A stretch of 38,164 nucleotides of DNA from Methanarcanum sp963640855. GTDB lineage: Archaea; Thermoplasmatota; Thermoplasmata; Methanomassiliicoccales; Methanomethylophilaceae. A model generated the notes under the pieces. The model searched no databases. It was given only the letters and a program-made list of their open reading frames with translations, and was not told the DNA's origin. The translations under genes were made by a program, and so were the position numbers. Shown piece by piece: positions 26,901 to 33,878 of this stretch. The DNA lies in contig CAVIAJ010000013.1 of NCBI GenBank assembly GCA_963640855.1, positions 1 through 38,164 on the forward strand. Direction: 5' to 3'. How positions within the stretch are numbered: the stretch's first letter is position 1; each line of letters opens with the position of its first letter.

Positions 26901-27651
26901 CAGGTTCGGGAAGAGTTCTTCTTATGTTGTTGTGTTTGTGATAGGCAAGAATCAGGGTGTTGTTGAACAGTGTTCCTCTGTCGGGATCGGGAGATACCGT
27001 AATCCTGTCGGGTGTTTTCTCGGCTTTCACGGGGATGAGTGCCAACGGAGCTCTTACTTCGAATCCTTCTCCCTGTAACCTTCCTTTGACGAAAGGATAT
27101 CCGATGTAGAGGTCGTTTCTTCCTTTCTCACGTATTCCGCGGGTTATTTCTCCTACAATCGATGAGAATGCAGTATATCTTTTGGTATCGTTCGGGGAGC
27201 GTGTGCATACGGTAAGGATTCTTTTTCTTCCGAAGATGAGATCGCGTGCGTCGTATTCGTTACTGTAAAGATCCTGGGAATATTTCGCCTGTGATTTGGG
27301 AAGATACAGAAGTTTGTTCCTTCTGTTTATGTCGATGAGGTTCTTTTCCAGTTCCTTCAGAACGGAAACCTGATGTTCGGTCATCTGATGACCTGCGAGG
27401 GTGCTGTCGTTACGGATGTTGTTCTTTTCTACGATTTTCAGAAACTGTTCTCCGTACTTATCGACGAACTCTTTGCTTACACCGTCGAGAACTCTCATTT
27501 CATCCAATGTTCTCGGCATATTCAGAGCGATACTTTCCAAAGCCCTGTCGGTACAGATTGTCGCGGTTCTTCTGCTTTCCGTAGGTGTGTTTCTTCTTAG
27601 TTTTTCCCTGAGTTGAAAGAGTTCTCTCAGAACCTTACCGTTCATTTGCAT
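23923..27651 (-). CDS. HRDC - SF1 helicase - Vsr-like nuclease fusion
   Basis: 1242 residues. The N-terminal ~80 resemble an HRDC domain (LFQLREKLRRN...LPRTLDEM-type: MPRTLDEMRVLDGVSKEF). A DUF4011-like segment follows (LEKNLIDINRRNKLLYL, about 101-117). SF1 helicase motifs are Walker A GPPGTGKSQT (401-410), DLLIFDEASQM (about 823-833), IAGDDKQLRPSS, DYHYRSKYEEL, ENVQGDERDVIIFSVGYA and RLNVAITRAKKKIHI. The last ~95 residues are a Vsr/MTES_1575-type endonuclease: GYSIDLAV, ILGIECDGKLYH (D...ExD) and RGWKIYRIWSTNWW. The gene is leaderless with ATTTAATATTC about 26 nt upstream. Relatives with this domain order are often found in defence islands; here it is an apparently single-gene unit. Activity predicted, target unknown. 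Confidence 0.9.
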   Translation of the reverse strand: MQMNGKVLRELFQLREKLRRNTPTESRRTATICTDRALESIALNMPRTLDEMRVLDGVSKEFVDKYGEQFLKIVEKNNIRNDSTLAGHQMTEHQVSVLKELEKNLIDINRRNKLLYLPKSQAKYSQDLYSNEYDARDLIFGRKRILTVCTRSPNDTKRYTAFSSIVGEITRGIREKGRNDLYIGYPFVKGRLQGEGFEVRAPLALIPVKAEKTPDRITVSPDPDRGTLFNNTLILAYHKHNNIRRTLPEPEFEDYRREDFLIKLIDHYREEGIIIPVVSFEQSLIPFTDYKSGEFPKYGVGELELENTIVLGKFTVRTNSIHSDYEQMLEENELNGLLDTLIDAYDDETYDDTFCGDIEIKDKKGKKSISEKSMVYINDLNGSQEAVLRSIDTTDGIVIQGPPGTGKSQTIASLIVDSVNKGKTVLMVSEKKTALDVVYSRLGILSRYAVQIDDIGDRESFYSQMDSLINMYPPMQGDADIDIISAQIDSEIERLESISRTMFTPGEFGIEPYRMFHCCDKIPVYDNRQYDVYKLLPQFGNMTGMKYTDLKNSYDMFCNPNAVNDLCKFITLTKECPVLPAFDRGLGDFDLRMMSDEISRIDNDVQKWKDSFFLKRIFGKGSVGKEVRAFVDRYLPHGDGKTIASVLMSNGFSDIRYGIDNYGEFVRTNSVYGSIGDSQKEYLEALYAVRGLYPEGNTANSLLYTQLIGWHIEEFRKNNLSVFNTIDDFDNIVGKICGLTSEKKKLSVKHTDCLLYDSLSRYMNDPEKKACKELRRKVESKRKKSVNAFVKMFIAQLFNGIKIWLMTPEVVSEIIPLEKGRFDLLIFDEASQMYREKGIPAIYRAKKVVIAGDDKQLRPSSIGKGRFNPASEDDDEDQDAAVEETSLLDLAKSKYSPVLLDYHYRSKYEELINFSNYAFYRARLYVSPNVSEPEEPPIKMHIVNGVWADRTNMKEAKEVVKLIKDFFDRRQNSETIGVITFNINQRDLIERLLEEECQKDPAFDARYDSECSRRENGEDIGLFIRSIENVQGDERDVIIFSVGYAKDSDGRFRRFFGMLSQEGGENRLNVAITRAKKKIHIITSLNPSDFDVSGISSKGPFFLRKYLEYSYAISNKDRESALRILHSFHDEQSPSESVRFDSEFEEQVYDALKERGLDVYTQIGVGGYSIDLAVKKNGKYILGIECDGKLYHSSDSARERDYHRQKYLESRGWKIYRIWSTNWWNDREKEADKIVSVVKSLA

Positions 27652-27741
27652 CCCGTAAGTTGCATACAGTTCTGAATATTAAATAGTGAAGAAAGCGAAA
27701 CGGTTTGATGACAGAATGAAGGAAGAACGATGTATGAAATA

Positions 27742-28395
27742 TCATTCTTCTTTGTTTTTCCCGATTACTTCGTCTTTGACAGTATCTTCGATTATTCTGT
27801 TCTCATCTCTCGGAGAAGGCACGGGAATTCTGTTCTTTTTGATTCTCGACATGTTCAGAAGCGACAGCATGATGAGAATCATTCCCGCGAAGAAGCAGAT
27901 GAATATGATGTAGTATTTCTCGAAGATTACCGCAAACGGTATGCTGAGAGTCGTTGCGAAGAACAGGAAGACAACAGATGCAATTAACAATCCCTGTCCG
28001 CCGGAGCGGGTAAGAGTTTTGTATGCATTCATATCCTCTTCGGTGAAAACACCCAGTGATTTCAGTCTCTTTGCACGTTCGACATCCTTTTTTTCGTTTT
28101 TTTCGTCGAATACAGCATCCATATACCAGACATCGGCGATTTCGGCGTCTATCTGCATAGCTTTGGAAAGAAGTGCACGGGCGTTTACGAGTTCTTCATC
28201 ATACAGTGAATATTTTGCGAGTCTCAGAATGTTTTCGACTTCGGATGCGCGGTCTACCTTTACATTGATATTGCCTACTACAGCCTTATCATTGATAATC
28301 TGACGTCCGCAGTAGGTACAGTATCCGGATGTGAGAGTATCCTCCATCCGTACTTCTCCGCCGCAGTGCGGACATGTGCATGCAATCAATGTCAT
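27742..28395 (-). CDS. Zinc-ribbon membrane protein with TPR-like segment
   Basis: 217 residues. The N-terminal zinc ribbon has two CxxC pairs (CTCPHCGGEV and GYCTYCGRQI, about 7-32). A helical TPR-like segment follows (LRLAKYSLYDEELVNARALLSKAMQID, about 57-83), then two hydrophobic helices near 135-155 (GLLIASVVFLFFATTLSIPF) and 160-180 (IIFICFFAGMILIMLSLLNM), and a charged cytoplasmic tail. No signal peptide. Similar Zn-ribbon/TM proteins are common in archaea without known function. It probably sits in the membrane with the ribbon and tail inside. It lies downstream in the same direction as the YdeI-like gene but 90 bp away. Confidence 0.75.
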   Translation of the reverse strand: MTLIACTCPHCGGEVRMEDTLTSGYCTYCGRQIINDKAVVGNINVKVDRASEVENILRLAKYSLYDEELVNARALLSKAMQIDAEIADVWYMDAVFDEKNEKKDVERAKRLKSLGVFTEEDMNAYKTLTRSGGQGLLIASVVFLFFATTLSIPFAVIFEKYYIIFICFFAGMILIMLSLLNMSRIKKNRIPVPSPRDENRIIEDTVKDEVIGKNKEE

Positions 28396-28487
28396 TCGTT
28401 CTGTCTCCGATGCTTCAGATGAAGATTATCTCATTCAAGTATTTTCTTAATAAGAGCGGCCGATTCCGGAATGAAACGTGTTGTAAT

Positions 28488-29054
28488 TCACTCTTCAAGC
28501 AACCTTCCGTAATCGTTCCAATTGCCGAACATCTTTCCTTTTGCTGTCTCTTCGATAAGATGTTTCAGTACTCTTTCATACGATTCCGGATAACGCTTAC
28601 GGTAAAACTGCAGATTATACGCTCTGACACGTTGGTACAGCGGAGGGAATGACGTAAATTCAGACCATACTCCCGCTTCTCTGAGAACCGATTCCGTTTC
28701 TTCATCAAACGTAAAATCTTCCATGGGCGGAAGTACGGCTCTTCCGGCATCCGTCATCAGTCCGAGTCTTTCCAGTCTGCGGACACGTTCTTTGTTCAGT
28801 TCCGTCCAATTGCTTTTGTTTTTTCTCGGTGAGAAACGCTGCATTCTTTCTCCGCCGATGATTCTTATTGTGCTGTCGATCCATCCGAAGCACAGTGCTT
28901 CTTCTACTGCATCGAGATACCAAAGACATTCGTTATTTACGGGACGTCCTCTGACAGCACACACATAGCATTCTTTCTCGTATTGGGAATGCTGTTCCAA
29001 CCATTCTCTGAATTCCGATCTTGATGCAATGTCAAGGACGTTACCGTATTCCAT
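28488..29054 (-). CDS. YdeI/OmpD-associated family protein
   Basis: 188 residues. The signature of the YdeI family is clear: RSEFREWLEQH, ECYVCAVRG, YLDAVEEALCFGWIDSTIR and RFSPRKNKSNWTELNKERVRRLERLGLMTDAG, followed by a C-terminal helical part (SFPPLYQRVRAYNLQFYRKR). The biochemical function of the family is not settled; bacterial members have been linked to peptide or bacteriocin resistance. It has a TATA-like region about 30 nt upstream and faces the divergent broken ATPase gene. The family is mostly bacterial, so lateral gain is possible but not shown by the sequence alone. Confidence 0.85.
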   Translation of the reverse strand: MEYGNVLDIASRSEFREWLEQHSQYEKECYVCAVRGRPVNNECLWYLDAVEEALCFGWIDSTIRIIGGERMQRFSPRKNKSNWTELNKERVRRLERLGLMTDAGRAVLPPMEDFTFDEETESVLREAGVWSEFTSFPPLYQRVRAYNLQFYRKRYPESYERVLKHLIEETAKGKMFGNWNDYGRLLEE

Positions 29055-29213
29055 TCGTTTTCCGGATTTACGAATGATTACATCATATTTGCGTGAGTTG
29101 TGATAAAACCGAGTGCAATCTCCTGTGTGTGTTAGTATATAAACTTTAAATAATTATTCGGCAAAAAGCACTACAGATGACAAAATGCGGAATAGGGTGA
29201 ATCAGGGAACAGC

Positions 29214-29340
29214 ATGGAAATCAAAAGAGACATCTATCTTCAGAGACTGATCGACAGAGAATGGAACGGTATGGTCAAAGCCGTCACCGGCATCAGAAGA
29301 TGCGGAAAATCATACTTATTGTTCAGACTGTTCAAATTTG
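29214..29340 (+). pseudogene. Truncated DUF4143-type ATPase (N-terminus only)
   Basis: The frame starts MEIKRDIYLQRLIDREWNG and keeps the Walker A region VKAVTGIRRCGKSYLLFRLF, closely parallel to the intact ATPase at 29552-30748 (IKVITGIRRCGKSVLMKLYR). Immediately after FRLFKF the sequence turns into 10-bp tandem repeats and the ATPase homology stops. A full protein would be about 400 residues; only about 42 remain. Strong AT-rich promoter elements (GTATATAAAC, TTTAAATAAT at 29133-29158) are still upstream. Probably a remnant after deletion or repeat-mediated rearrangement. Confidence 0.75.
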
Positions 29341-29456
29341 CTACCATTTTCTACCATTTGCTACCATGGCAAAAAATAACAGTATTTTTGAAACAACTGT
29401 TTCTGACAAACAGAAAGCTGCATTTGCTACCATGGCAAAAAATAACAGTATTTTTG
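29341..29456 (+). repeat. 10-bp and 36-bp direct repeats at the ATPase break point
   Basis: Three tandem 10-bp units (CTACCATTTT, CTACCATTTG, CTACCATGGC; 29341-29370) run into a perfect 36-bp direct repeat, present at 29355-29390 and 29421-29456, 66 bp apart. Each copy starts CATTTGCTACCATGGC and ends ACAGTATTTTTG. The break in the ATPase gene lies exactly at the first unit, which suggests slippage or repeat-driven recombination caused the truncation. Confidence 0.85.
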
Positions 29457-29584
29457 CTCTGATTTTACGGTCCGAACAGATTATTCCCTTTGCCGTTTTT
29501 GATAATGATTCGGATAATGTGCATAAGATGATGTACAAATCAGTGATGTTCTCACAGTTCCGATTCCATCAGCCAATCCACTAA
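29366..29584 (+). CDS. Small orphan ORF made partly of the repeat
   Basis: A 72-residue frame from the ATG inside the first 36-bp copy. It begins MAKNNSIFETTVSDKQKAAF, then repeats AT-MAKNNSIF and continues ALILRSEQIIPFAVFDNDSD. The 66-bp period keeps the frame, so the two copies encode the same peptide MAKNNSIF. No family is recognised, no Shine-Dalgarno is clear, and its 3' end overlaps the ATPase gene on the other strand. It may be a residue of whatever replaced the ATPase gene, or not a gene at all. Confidence 0.2.
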   Translation: MAKNNSIFETTVSDKQKAAFATMAKNNSIFALILRSEQIIPFAVFDNDSDNVHKMMYKSVMFSQFRFHQPIH

Positions 29585-30748
29585 ATTGACGATATTCACT
29601 CCTTCGCGGTCTCCGAGTCCGAATCTGTCCAAAGTAAGAATTGTCTTCGGGCGGTTGTCTCCTGTTTTGGAAAGCGGAGTCATTTCTCTTTTTGCAGTTC
29701 CTTCGGAAAGAACAGTCCGGCACACTTGATAATATTCAATTTTTCCGTGCTTCTTTGCAATGAAATCAATCTCGGAATCATGGTAGCTCCCGACTCTGAG
29801 ATCGTATCCTCTTCTGATTAACTCCAAAAATACAATATTTTCAAGCGGACGGCTTATGTCGTCTCCTGCGGAGATGTCTAACTCCGCATTTCTCATCCCG
29901 AGATCAGCAGCATAATATTTCCCGTTGGTTTTCAGTAATTTTCTGCCCACCATATCGTATCTGGAACATCTGTAGAACAGGAATGCTTCCGTCATCGATT
30001 CGATGTATGTATCGACCGTCCTTCCGCCCATGCCGAGGTCTTTGGCAATGTTGTTGTCGTTGGTGATCTTGCCGATATTGGACTGAAGGAAATGGGATAT
30101 TGCCCTGATTTTATTCGGATCGACAACTCCGGTACGTCTCATTACATCTTTTACCACTACGGTATTGAACACTCCCTGAAGATAGTCCCAGCAGTATTCC
30201 TGTCCGCGTGACGGGTCTACGCCCGGCAGTCCGCCGTATTCGAGGTAATCTCTGAGTGCGGAATCTCCGTCGGAATATCCGTTCTTTACGGCAAATTCTT
30301 TCAGAGACAGCGGAAGAACTTCAATGCTTACGTGACGGCCGGAGATGTGGGTGGCAAGGTCGGAAGAAAGCATATCCGAATTGGATCCTGTGATGTACAC
30401 GTCGCAGTTTCCTTTTGAATTCAGAGATGCAAGAGTGAGTTCCCAATCTTTTACATTCTGTATCTCGTCGAATAAGACATAGTATGTTCTGTTTTCGGGT
30501 ATTTTCGGTGCAATGAGAATATCCAACTGTTCGGATGTCTTGATTTTACGGCCCTCAAAACTCTCGAAATCCATGTAGAATATATCCGATTCATCAATAC
30601 CTGAAGATATCAGTTCCCTACGGTACAGTTTCATCAGAACCGATTTTCCGCAGCGGCGGATTCCTGTAATGACTTTGATTACGTCACAGTCACCGCGGCC
30701 TGCATTGATTTTGCTGAGGTATCTTCTGCGTATCAGATAATCCTGCAT
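29552..30748 (-). CDS. DUF4143-type AAA ATPase with C-terminal nuclease-like domain
   Basis: 398 residues. Walker A is ITGIRRCGKSVLMK (about 27-40), Walker B YYVLFDEIQNVKDW (about 99-112), and the sensor region ITGSNSDMLSSDLATHISGR is typical. A winged-helix part follows (ISHFLQSNIGKITNDNNIAKDLGMGGRTVDTYI), then DUF4143, ending in a PD-(D/E)XK-like core SYHDSEIDFIAKKHGKIEYYQV. These ATPases are abundant in archaea and some anaerobic bacteria; substrates are unknown. The ATG is about 26 nt downstream of a TAATTTAAT box. The upstream 220 bp is AT-rich with inverted repeats. It is a paralogue of the truncated copy at 29214. Confidence 0.9.
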   Translation of the reverse strand: MQDYLIRRRYLSKINAGRGDCDVIKVITGIRRCGKSVLMKLYRRELISSGIDESDIFYMDFESFEGRKIKTSEQLDILIAPKIPENRTYYVLFDEIQNVKDWELTLASLNSKGNCDVYITGSNSDMLSSDLATHISGRHVSIEVLPLSLKEFAVKNGYSDGDSALRDYLEYGGLPGVDPSRGQEYCWDYLQGVFNTVVVKDVMRRTGVVDPNKIRAISHFLQSNIGKITNDNNIAKDLGMGGRTVDTYIESMTEAFLFYRCSRYDMVGRKLLKTNGKYYAADLGMRNAELDISAGDDISRPLENIVFLELIRRGYDLRVGSYHDSEIDFIAKKHGKIEYYQVCRTVLSEGTAKREMTPLSKTGDNRPKTILTLDRFGLGDREGVNIVNLVDWLMESEL

Positions 30749-30776
30749 AATGTGTTATTATCATTATGTTTATTAA

Positions 30777-30840
30777 ATTATTTTCATACATGAAAATTTT
30801 TTCTTAATTTGTTAAATTTTTTTCGCGTATGAAAAAATTA
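30777..30840. repeat. AT-rich inverted repeats upstream of the ATPase gene
   Basis: TTTTCATAC at 30781-30789 is the inverse complement of GTATGAAAA at 30827-30835, with matching AATT flanks; the first copy is itself part of a palindrome TTTTCAT-AC-ATGAAAA. It lies directly upstream of the TATA box (about 30771) of the ATPase at 29552-30748, the position expected for an operator. Regulatory role inferred. Confidence 0.4.
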
Positions 30841-30968
30841 TTACGAATTAACTATTGTTAAATTGTGATATAATGTCAATTCCCTTTCGAAACACCGTTC
30901 AAATGTCCCCTTTTATCTTAATCGGCGGCAGTGAATTTTCGACATCGTAACAGACCGTATGAAAACAA

Positions 30969-32249
30969 TCACGGTCCGAGTGAGGTTATCGGTACAACAT
31001 AGACGCCGTCATCTCTTCTGTACGCCGCGGAAGACATTCCGCAGACAACCGCCAGGAATTCAGGAGGTTTCCCCTTCGGATCATCACGGATCATTGCATC
31101 GATTTTCTTCAGATTCTCCGCACCTTCATCTATGCCGTCTTCACCGAGTTTAATCTCGAACGCACCCCATCTTCCGTCCGGCATCTCGACAACTGCATCA
31201 ATTTCTCTTCCTTTTCCGTCTCTGTAGTGACGGAGATTTCCTCCGTTTACGTAAGCGTATATCTGCAGATCTCTCTCGCACATAGCCTCGAACATAAATC
31301 CGAATGTATTCAGATCGTTCAGCAGCATATCTTTGGTCAATCCGAGTGCGGATATCGCAAGAGCGGGATCTGTCAGATGTCTTTTCGGAGTCTTTCCGAC
31401 GCGTACCGAAAATCTGAGATTGGGATTGAATGCTTCCTGATTCTCAATAAGACACATCCTGTCAAGTACGGAAATGTATTCTCCGACGGTATCGTCTGTT
31501 ATTGTGTCATCATCGAATTCTTTTATATCTCCGGCGATGACGTTTTTACTTGCAAGGGTCGATTCGTTACGGGACAGTGATCTGAGTACGCGCATCATCC
31601 TTGCAGGATCTTTTCTGCTGTCTACTGTGAGAAGATCTTCATAGCATATCTGCCGCGCATACACAGACATAGCTTTAGCTGCCTGTGAAGGATTCAATCC
31701 TAAATTTCCGGGCCATCCGCCTCTGACAGTCAGATTGAGAAGTGTATCGAGTGAAATGTCTTTTATCGGAGTGTTGACAAAATTCCCTTCGAACACAACT
31801 TTCAGCGATACCGCACCGTCCGAATCTTTCGATTCGAACAGAGACATAGTTCTCATGTGAACAGGTGCGATTCTCCCCAGTCCGCTGTGAAGCGGTCTTG
31901 ATTCTTTTTTGGGAGTCGATGATCCCGACAGGATGTACATTCCTTTGCGGCCTTCTTCATCGACTGTATTGCGGACTGCGTCCCACACCGCAGGAAGAAG
32001 CTGCCATTCGTCGATCAGACGCGGATAATCTCCGTTCAGCACATATTTCAGGTCTGTTTTGGCCATTCTCAGATTGCGGTAGTCTCCGTCCGGAAGATCC
32101 AATTGATAGAAACTGTTGCAGTGATGCTTCGAAGTCCATGTTTTGCCGCAGTATTTGGGGCCTTTCATATGTACTACGCCGCTGACGGCCAGGGTCTCTT
32201 CGACGATACTGTCGACGAGTCTCTGAAGGTATCTGTCGTTCTTTATCAT
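30969..32249 (-). CDS. DUF4143-type ATPase, second copy
   Basis: 426 residues from the ATG at 32249 (MIKNDRYLQRLVDSIVEE). The frame extends to 32303, but that stretch is part of a 23-bp tandem repeat, and a TATA box TTATATAAG lies exactly 26 nt before 32249, so the shorter start is chosen. Walker A is VHMKGPKYCGKTWTSKHH, Walker B YPRLIDEWQLLPAVWDAV, sensor MYILSGSSTPKK. The C-terminus has the nuclease-like DGKGREIDAVVEMPDGRWGAFEIKLG with E-x-D and E-x-K. It is only distantly similar to the 29552 ATPase (different Walker A subgroup), so they are not recent duplicates. Function unknown; some relatives are proposed toxin- or defence-linked. Confidence 0.88.
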   Translation of the reverse strand: MIKNDRYLQRLVDSIVEETLAVSGVVHMKGPKYCGKTWTSKHHCNSFYQLDLPDGDYRNLRMAKTDLKYVLNGDYPRLIDEWQLLPAVWDAVRNTVDEEGRKGMYILSGSSTPKKESRPLHSGLGRIAPVHMRTMSLFESKDSDGAVSLKVVFEGNFVNTPIKDISLDTLLNLTVRGGWPGNLGLNPSQAAKAMSVYARQICYEDLLTVDSRKDPARMMRVLRSLSRNESTLASKNVIAGDIKEFDDDTITDDTVGEYISVLDRMCLIENQEAFNPNLRFSVRVGKTPKRHLTDPALAISALGLTKDMLLNDLNTFGFMFEAMCERDLQIYAYVNGGNLRHYRDGKGREIDAVVEMPDGRWGAFEIKLGEDGIDEGAENLKKIDAMIRDDPKGKPPEFLAVVCGMSSAAYRRDDGVYVVPITSLGP

Positions 32250-32270
32250 TCTGTCGAATGTAATGTGATA

Positions 32271-32280
32271 CTTATATAAT
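32271..32280 (-). promoter_or_regulatory. TATA box of the second DUF4143 ATPase
   Basis: ATTATATAAG on the minus strand is centred 26 nt before the ATG at 32249. The 23-bp repeat array starts at the very next base upstream, where the BRE and activator or repressor sites would be. Confidence 0.6.
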
Positions 32281-32367
32281 AAGGTAGTTTTCACCGATTT
32301 CATAAGGTAATTTTCACTGATTATACAAGGTGATTTTCACTGATTTCACAATGTAGTTTTCACTATG
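32281..32367. repeat. 23-bp tandem repeats abutting the ATPase promoter
   Basis: Three and a half to four tandem units start at 32281, 32304, 32327 and 32350. Units read AAGGTAGTTTTCACCGATTT, AAGGTAATTTTCACTGATTA, AAGGTGATTTTCACTGATTT plus three bases each; the last is partial. The core TTTTCAC is kept in all. The copies differ by a few bases each, so they are not the product of very recent slippage. Likely a cluster of protein-binding sites; a replication iteron is a less likely reading. Confidence 0.85.
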
Positions 32368-32495
32368 GGACAATTACATCTTCACGTACTTTATCGACGA
32401 AAACAGTTTTCAGAAGTTTCTGACAGAGGCGTATTTTCAATTAACAATAATAACAGACGAGCGTATTTATTAATCCGAATCGTTGCAGATATGTT

Positions 32496-33809
32496 ATGAG
32501 GGAAGATTTGCATACCGAATTTAAACGCGAATGGAAGATTGAACATCTTCGCAACATTGCCGCTTTTGCAAATACCGACGGAGGTGTTCTCCATATCGGG
32601 ATTGATGATGACGGCAACGTATTCGGTGTAAATGCTCTCGACAAGAATCTGAAACAGATTCCGGACGATATACAGAATGGCTTGGGAATCGTACCGACTG
32701 TTGATCATTATGTCAAAGACGGTAAAGACTGCATTTCTATTACGGTGAAAAAGAGTTCCGATCCTGTCTTTTATGCAAGTAAACTTTGGGTTAAATCAGG
32801 AAGTACTACGAGGGCGCTTTCCGGTCATGAATTAAGGGACAAAATTCTGAAAAGTTCGAATTTGTCATGGACAGATTTAACAGCCGATAGCGTCGATATT
32901 AGTGATCTCTCTAAAGATGCAGTTTTATTTTTTCTGAAAGCATCGAAAAAAATATCTCCGGATGTCAATGAGGTATCCGATTCGGAAGTTGAGAATGTAT
33001 TATTGAATCTCGGGATGATTGACGCAGAGGGAAGGATTTCCAGGAGTGCAGCAATATTATTCTGTCCTGAACCTTCAAAATACGTGTTGGATGCGTACCT
33101 CAAGATTGGTGAATTTGATGACAGAGGGGAATTACTCCGCGAACAGTATGTTAAATGCCCTATGATTATGATGCCTGACACAGCATCTGAAATAATATTT
33201 GACAAATTCGTTCCAGGACACTTTGATTACAGCCAAATGCAAAGGAAAATGGTTTATAAATACCCGCCTGAAGCAGTTCGTGAGATATTGATCAATGCTG
33301 TAATTCACAACGACTATTCGATAGGATGGCCGATTGAGGTGAGAGTTTACCGCAATAAGATGTCTGTATTCAACTACGGTGAACTTCCGGACGGATGGGA
33401 CATAGAAACACTCCTAAAGGAACATCCTTCCACACCGCGTAATCGCCGTTTGGCTGAAACTTTTCATGAAGCAGGTTTCATTGAGAAATGGGGCAAAGGA
33501 ATCAGAATGGTGTTGGATTTGTGCGCGGAGAAAAATCTTCCGGAACCTTTGTTTGAGGAATATTTCAAGGGTCTGCGCGTGACGTTCAGAGAAAACGGTG
33601 AAGGAACAAATAATGCAGTGAATCTGACAGAGCGTGAATCGTTGGTACTTGATTTGATTCGCAGAGGGGAGTTTACTACGATTGCAGAGGCTGCAAGAAT
33701 ACTTTCTATGACTGATTTCAAAGTGGAGTCAACGTTGAACTCATTGAAAGACAAAGGAAAAATTCATAGAGTTGGTTCTAAAAAGATTGGTTTTTGGGAA
33801 ATCCTGTGA
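32496..33809 (+). CDS. AlbA_2/Schlafen-like ATP-binding regulator
   Basis: 437 residues. The N-terminal AlbA_2 domain starts at once (REDLHTEFKREW, FANTDGGVLHIGIDDDGNVFG, about 1-120). A C-terminal GHKL-type ATPase region follows (YPPEAVREILINAVIHNDYS, EVRVYRNKMSVFNYGELPDG, FIEKWGKGIRMVLDLC, about 258-345), then a winged helix (TERESLVLDLIRRGEFTTIAEAARILSMTDFKVESTLNSLKDKGKI, about 375-425). The family is often annotated as a putative transcriptional regulator; its ligand is unknown. Leaderless, with GTATTTATTAATCC about 26 nt upstream. Base use is more AT-rich than the core genes, consistent with acquired DNA. It is divergent to the DUF4143 gene across the 23-bp repeats. Confidence 0.9.
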   Translation: MREDLHTEFKREWKIEHLRNIAAFANTDGGVLHIGIDDDGNVFGVNALDKNLKQIPDDIQNGLGIVPTVDHYVKDGKDCISITVKKSSDPVFYASKLWVKSGSTTRALSGHELRDKILKSSNLSWTDLTADSVDISDLSKDAVLFFLKASKKISPDVNEVSDSEVENVLLNLGMIDAEGRISRSAAILFCPEPSKYVLDAYLKIGEFDDRGELLREQYVKCPMIMMPDTASEIIFDKFVPGHFDYSQMQRKMVYKYPPEAVREILINAVIHNDYSIGWPIEVRVYRNKMSVFNYGELPDGWDIETLLKEHPSTPRNRRLAETFHEAGFIEKWGKGIRMVLDLCAEKNLPEPLFEEYFKGLRVTFRENGEGTNNAVNLTERESLVLDLIRRGEFTTIAEAARILSMTDFKVESTLNSLKDKGKIHRVGSKKIGFWEIL

Positions 33810-33834
33810 TTGATAGAATAATAGCATACGATTC

Positions 33835-33878
33835 TTATTTCTGGTTTATTTCTGGTTTATTTCTGGTTTATTTCTGGT
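33835..33878. repeat. Four perfect 11-bp tandem repeats
   Basis: TTATTTCTGGT occurs four times without a mismatch, 26 bp after the stop of the AlbA_2 gene. In RNA this is a U-rich series that could end transcription of that gene. The 11-bp period is also one helical turn, so protein binding is another possibility. Perfect identity suggests recent slippage expansion. Confidence 0.9.

Noticed and set aside
32250..32303. Longer N-terminus of the second DUF4143 ATPase
   Set aside because: Those 18 codons are made of the TATA box and the 23-bp repeat; homology starts at the ATG at 32249.
32281..32367. Plasmid-type replication iterons
   Set aside because: Period and number are compatible, but there is no replication initiator gene or AT-rich unwinding region adjoining, and a gene promoter abuts the array. 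Operator sites are simpler.
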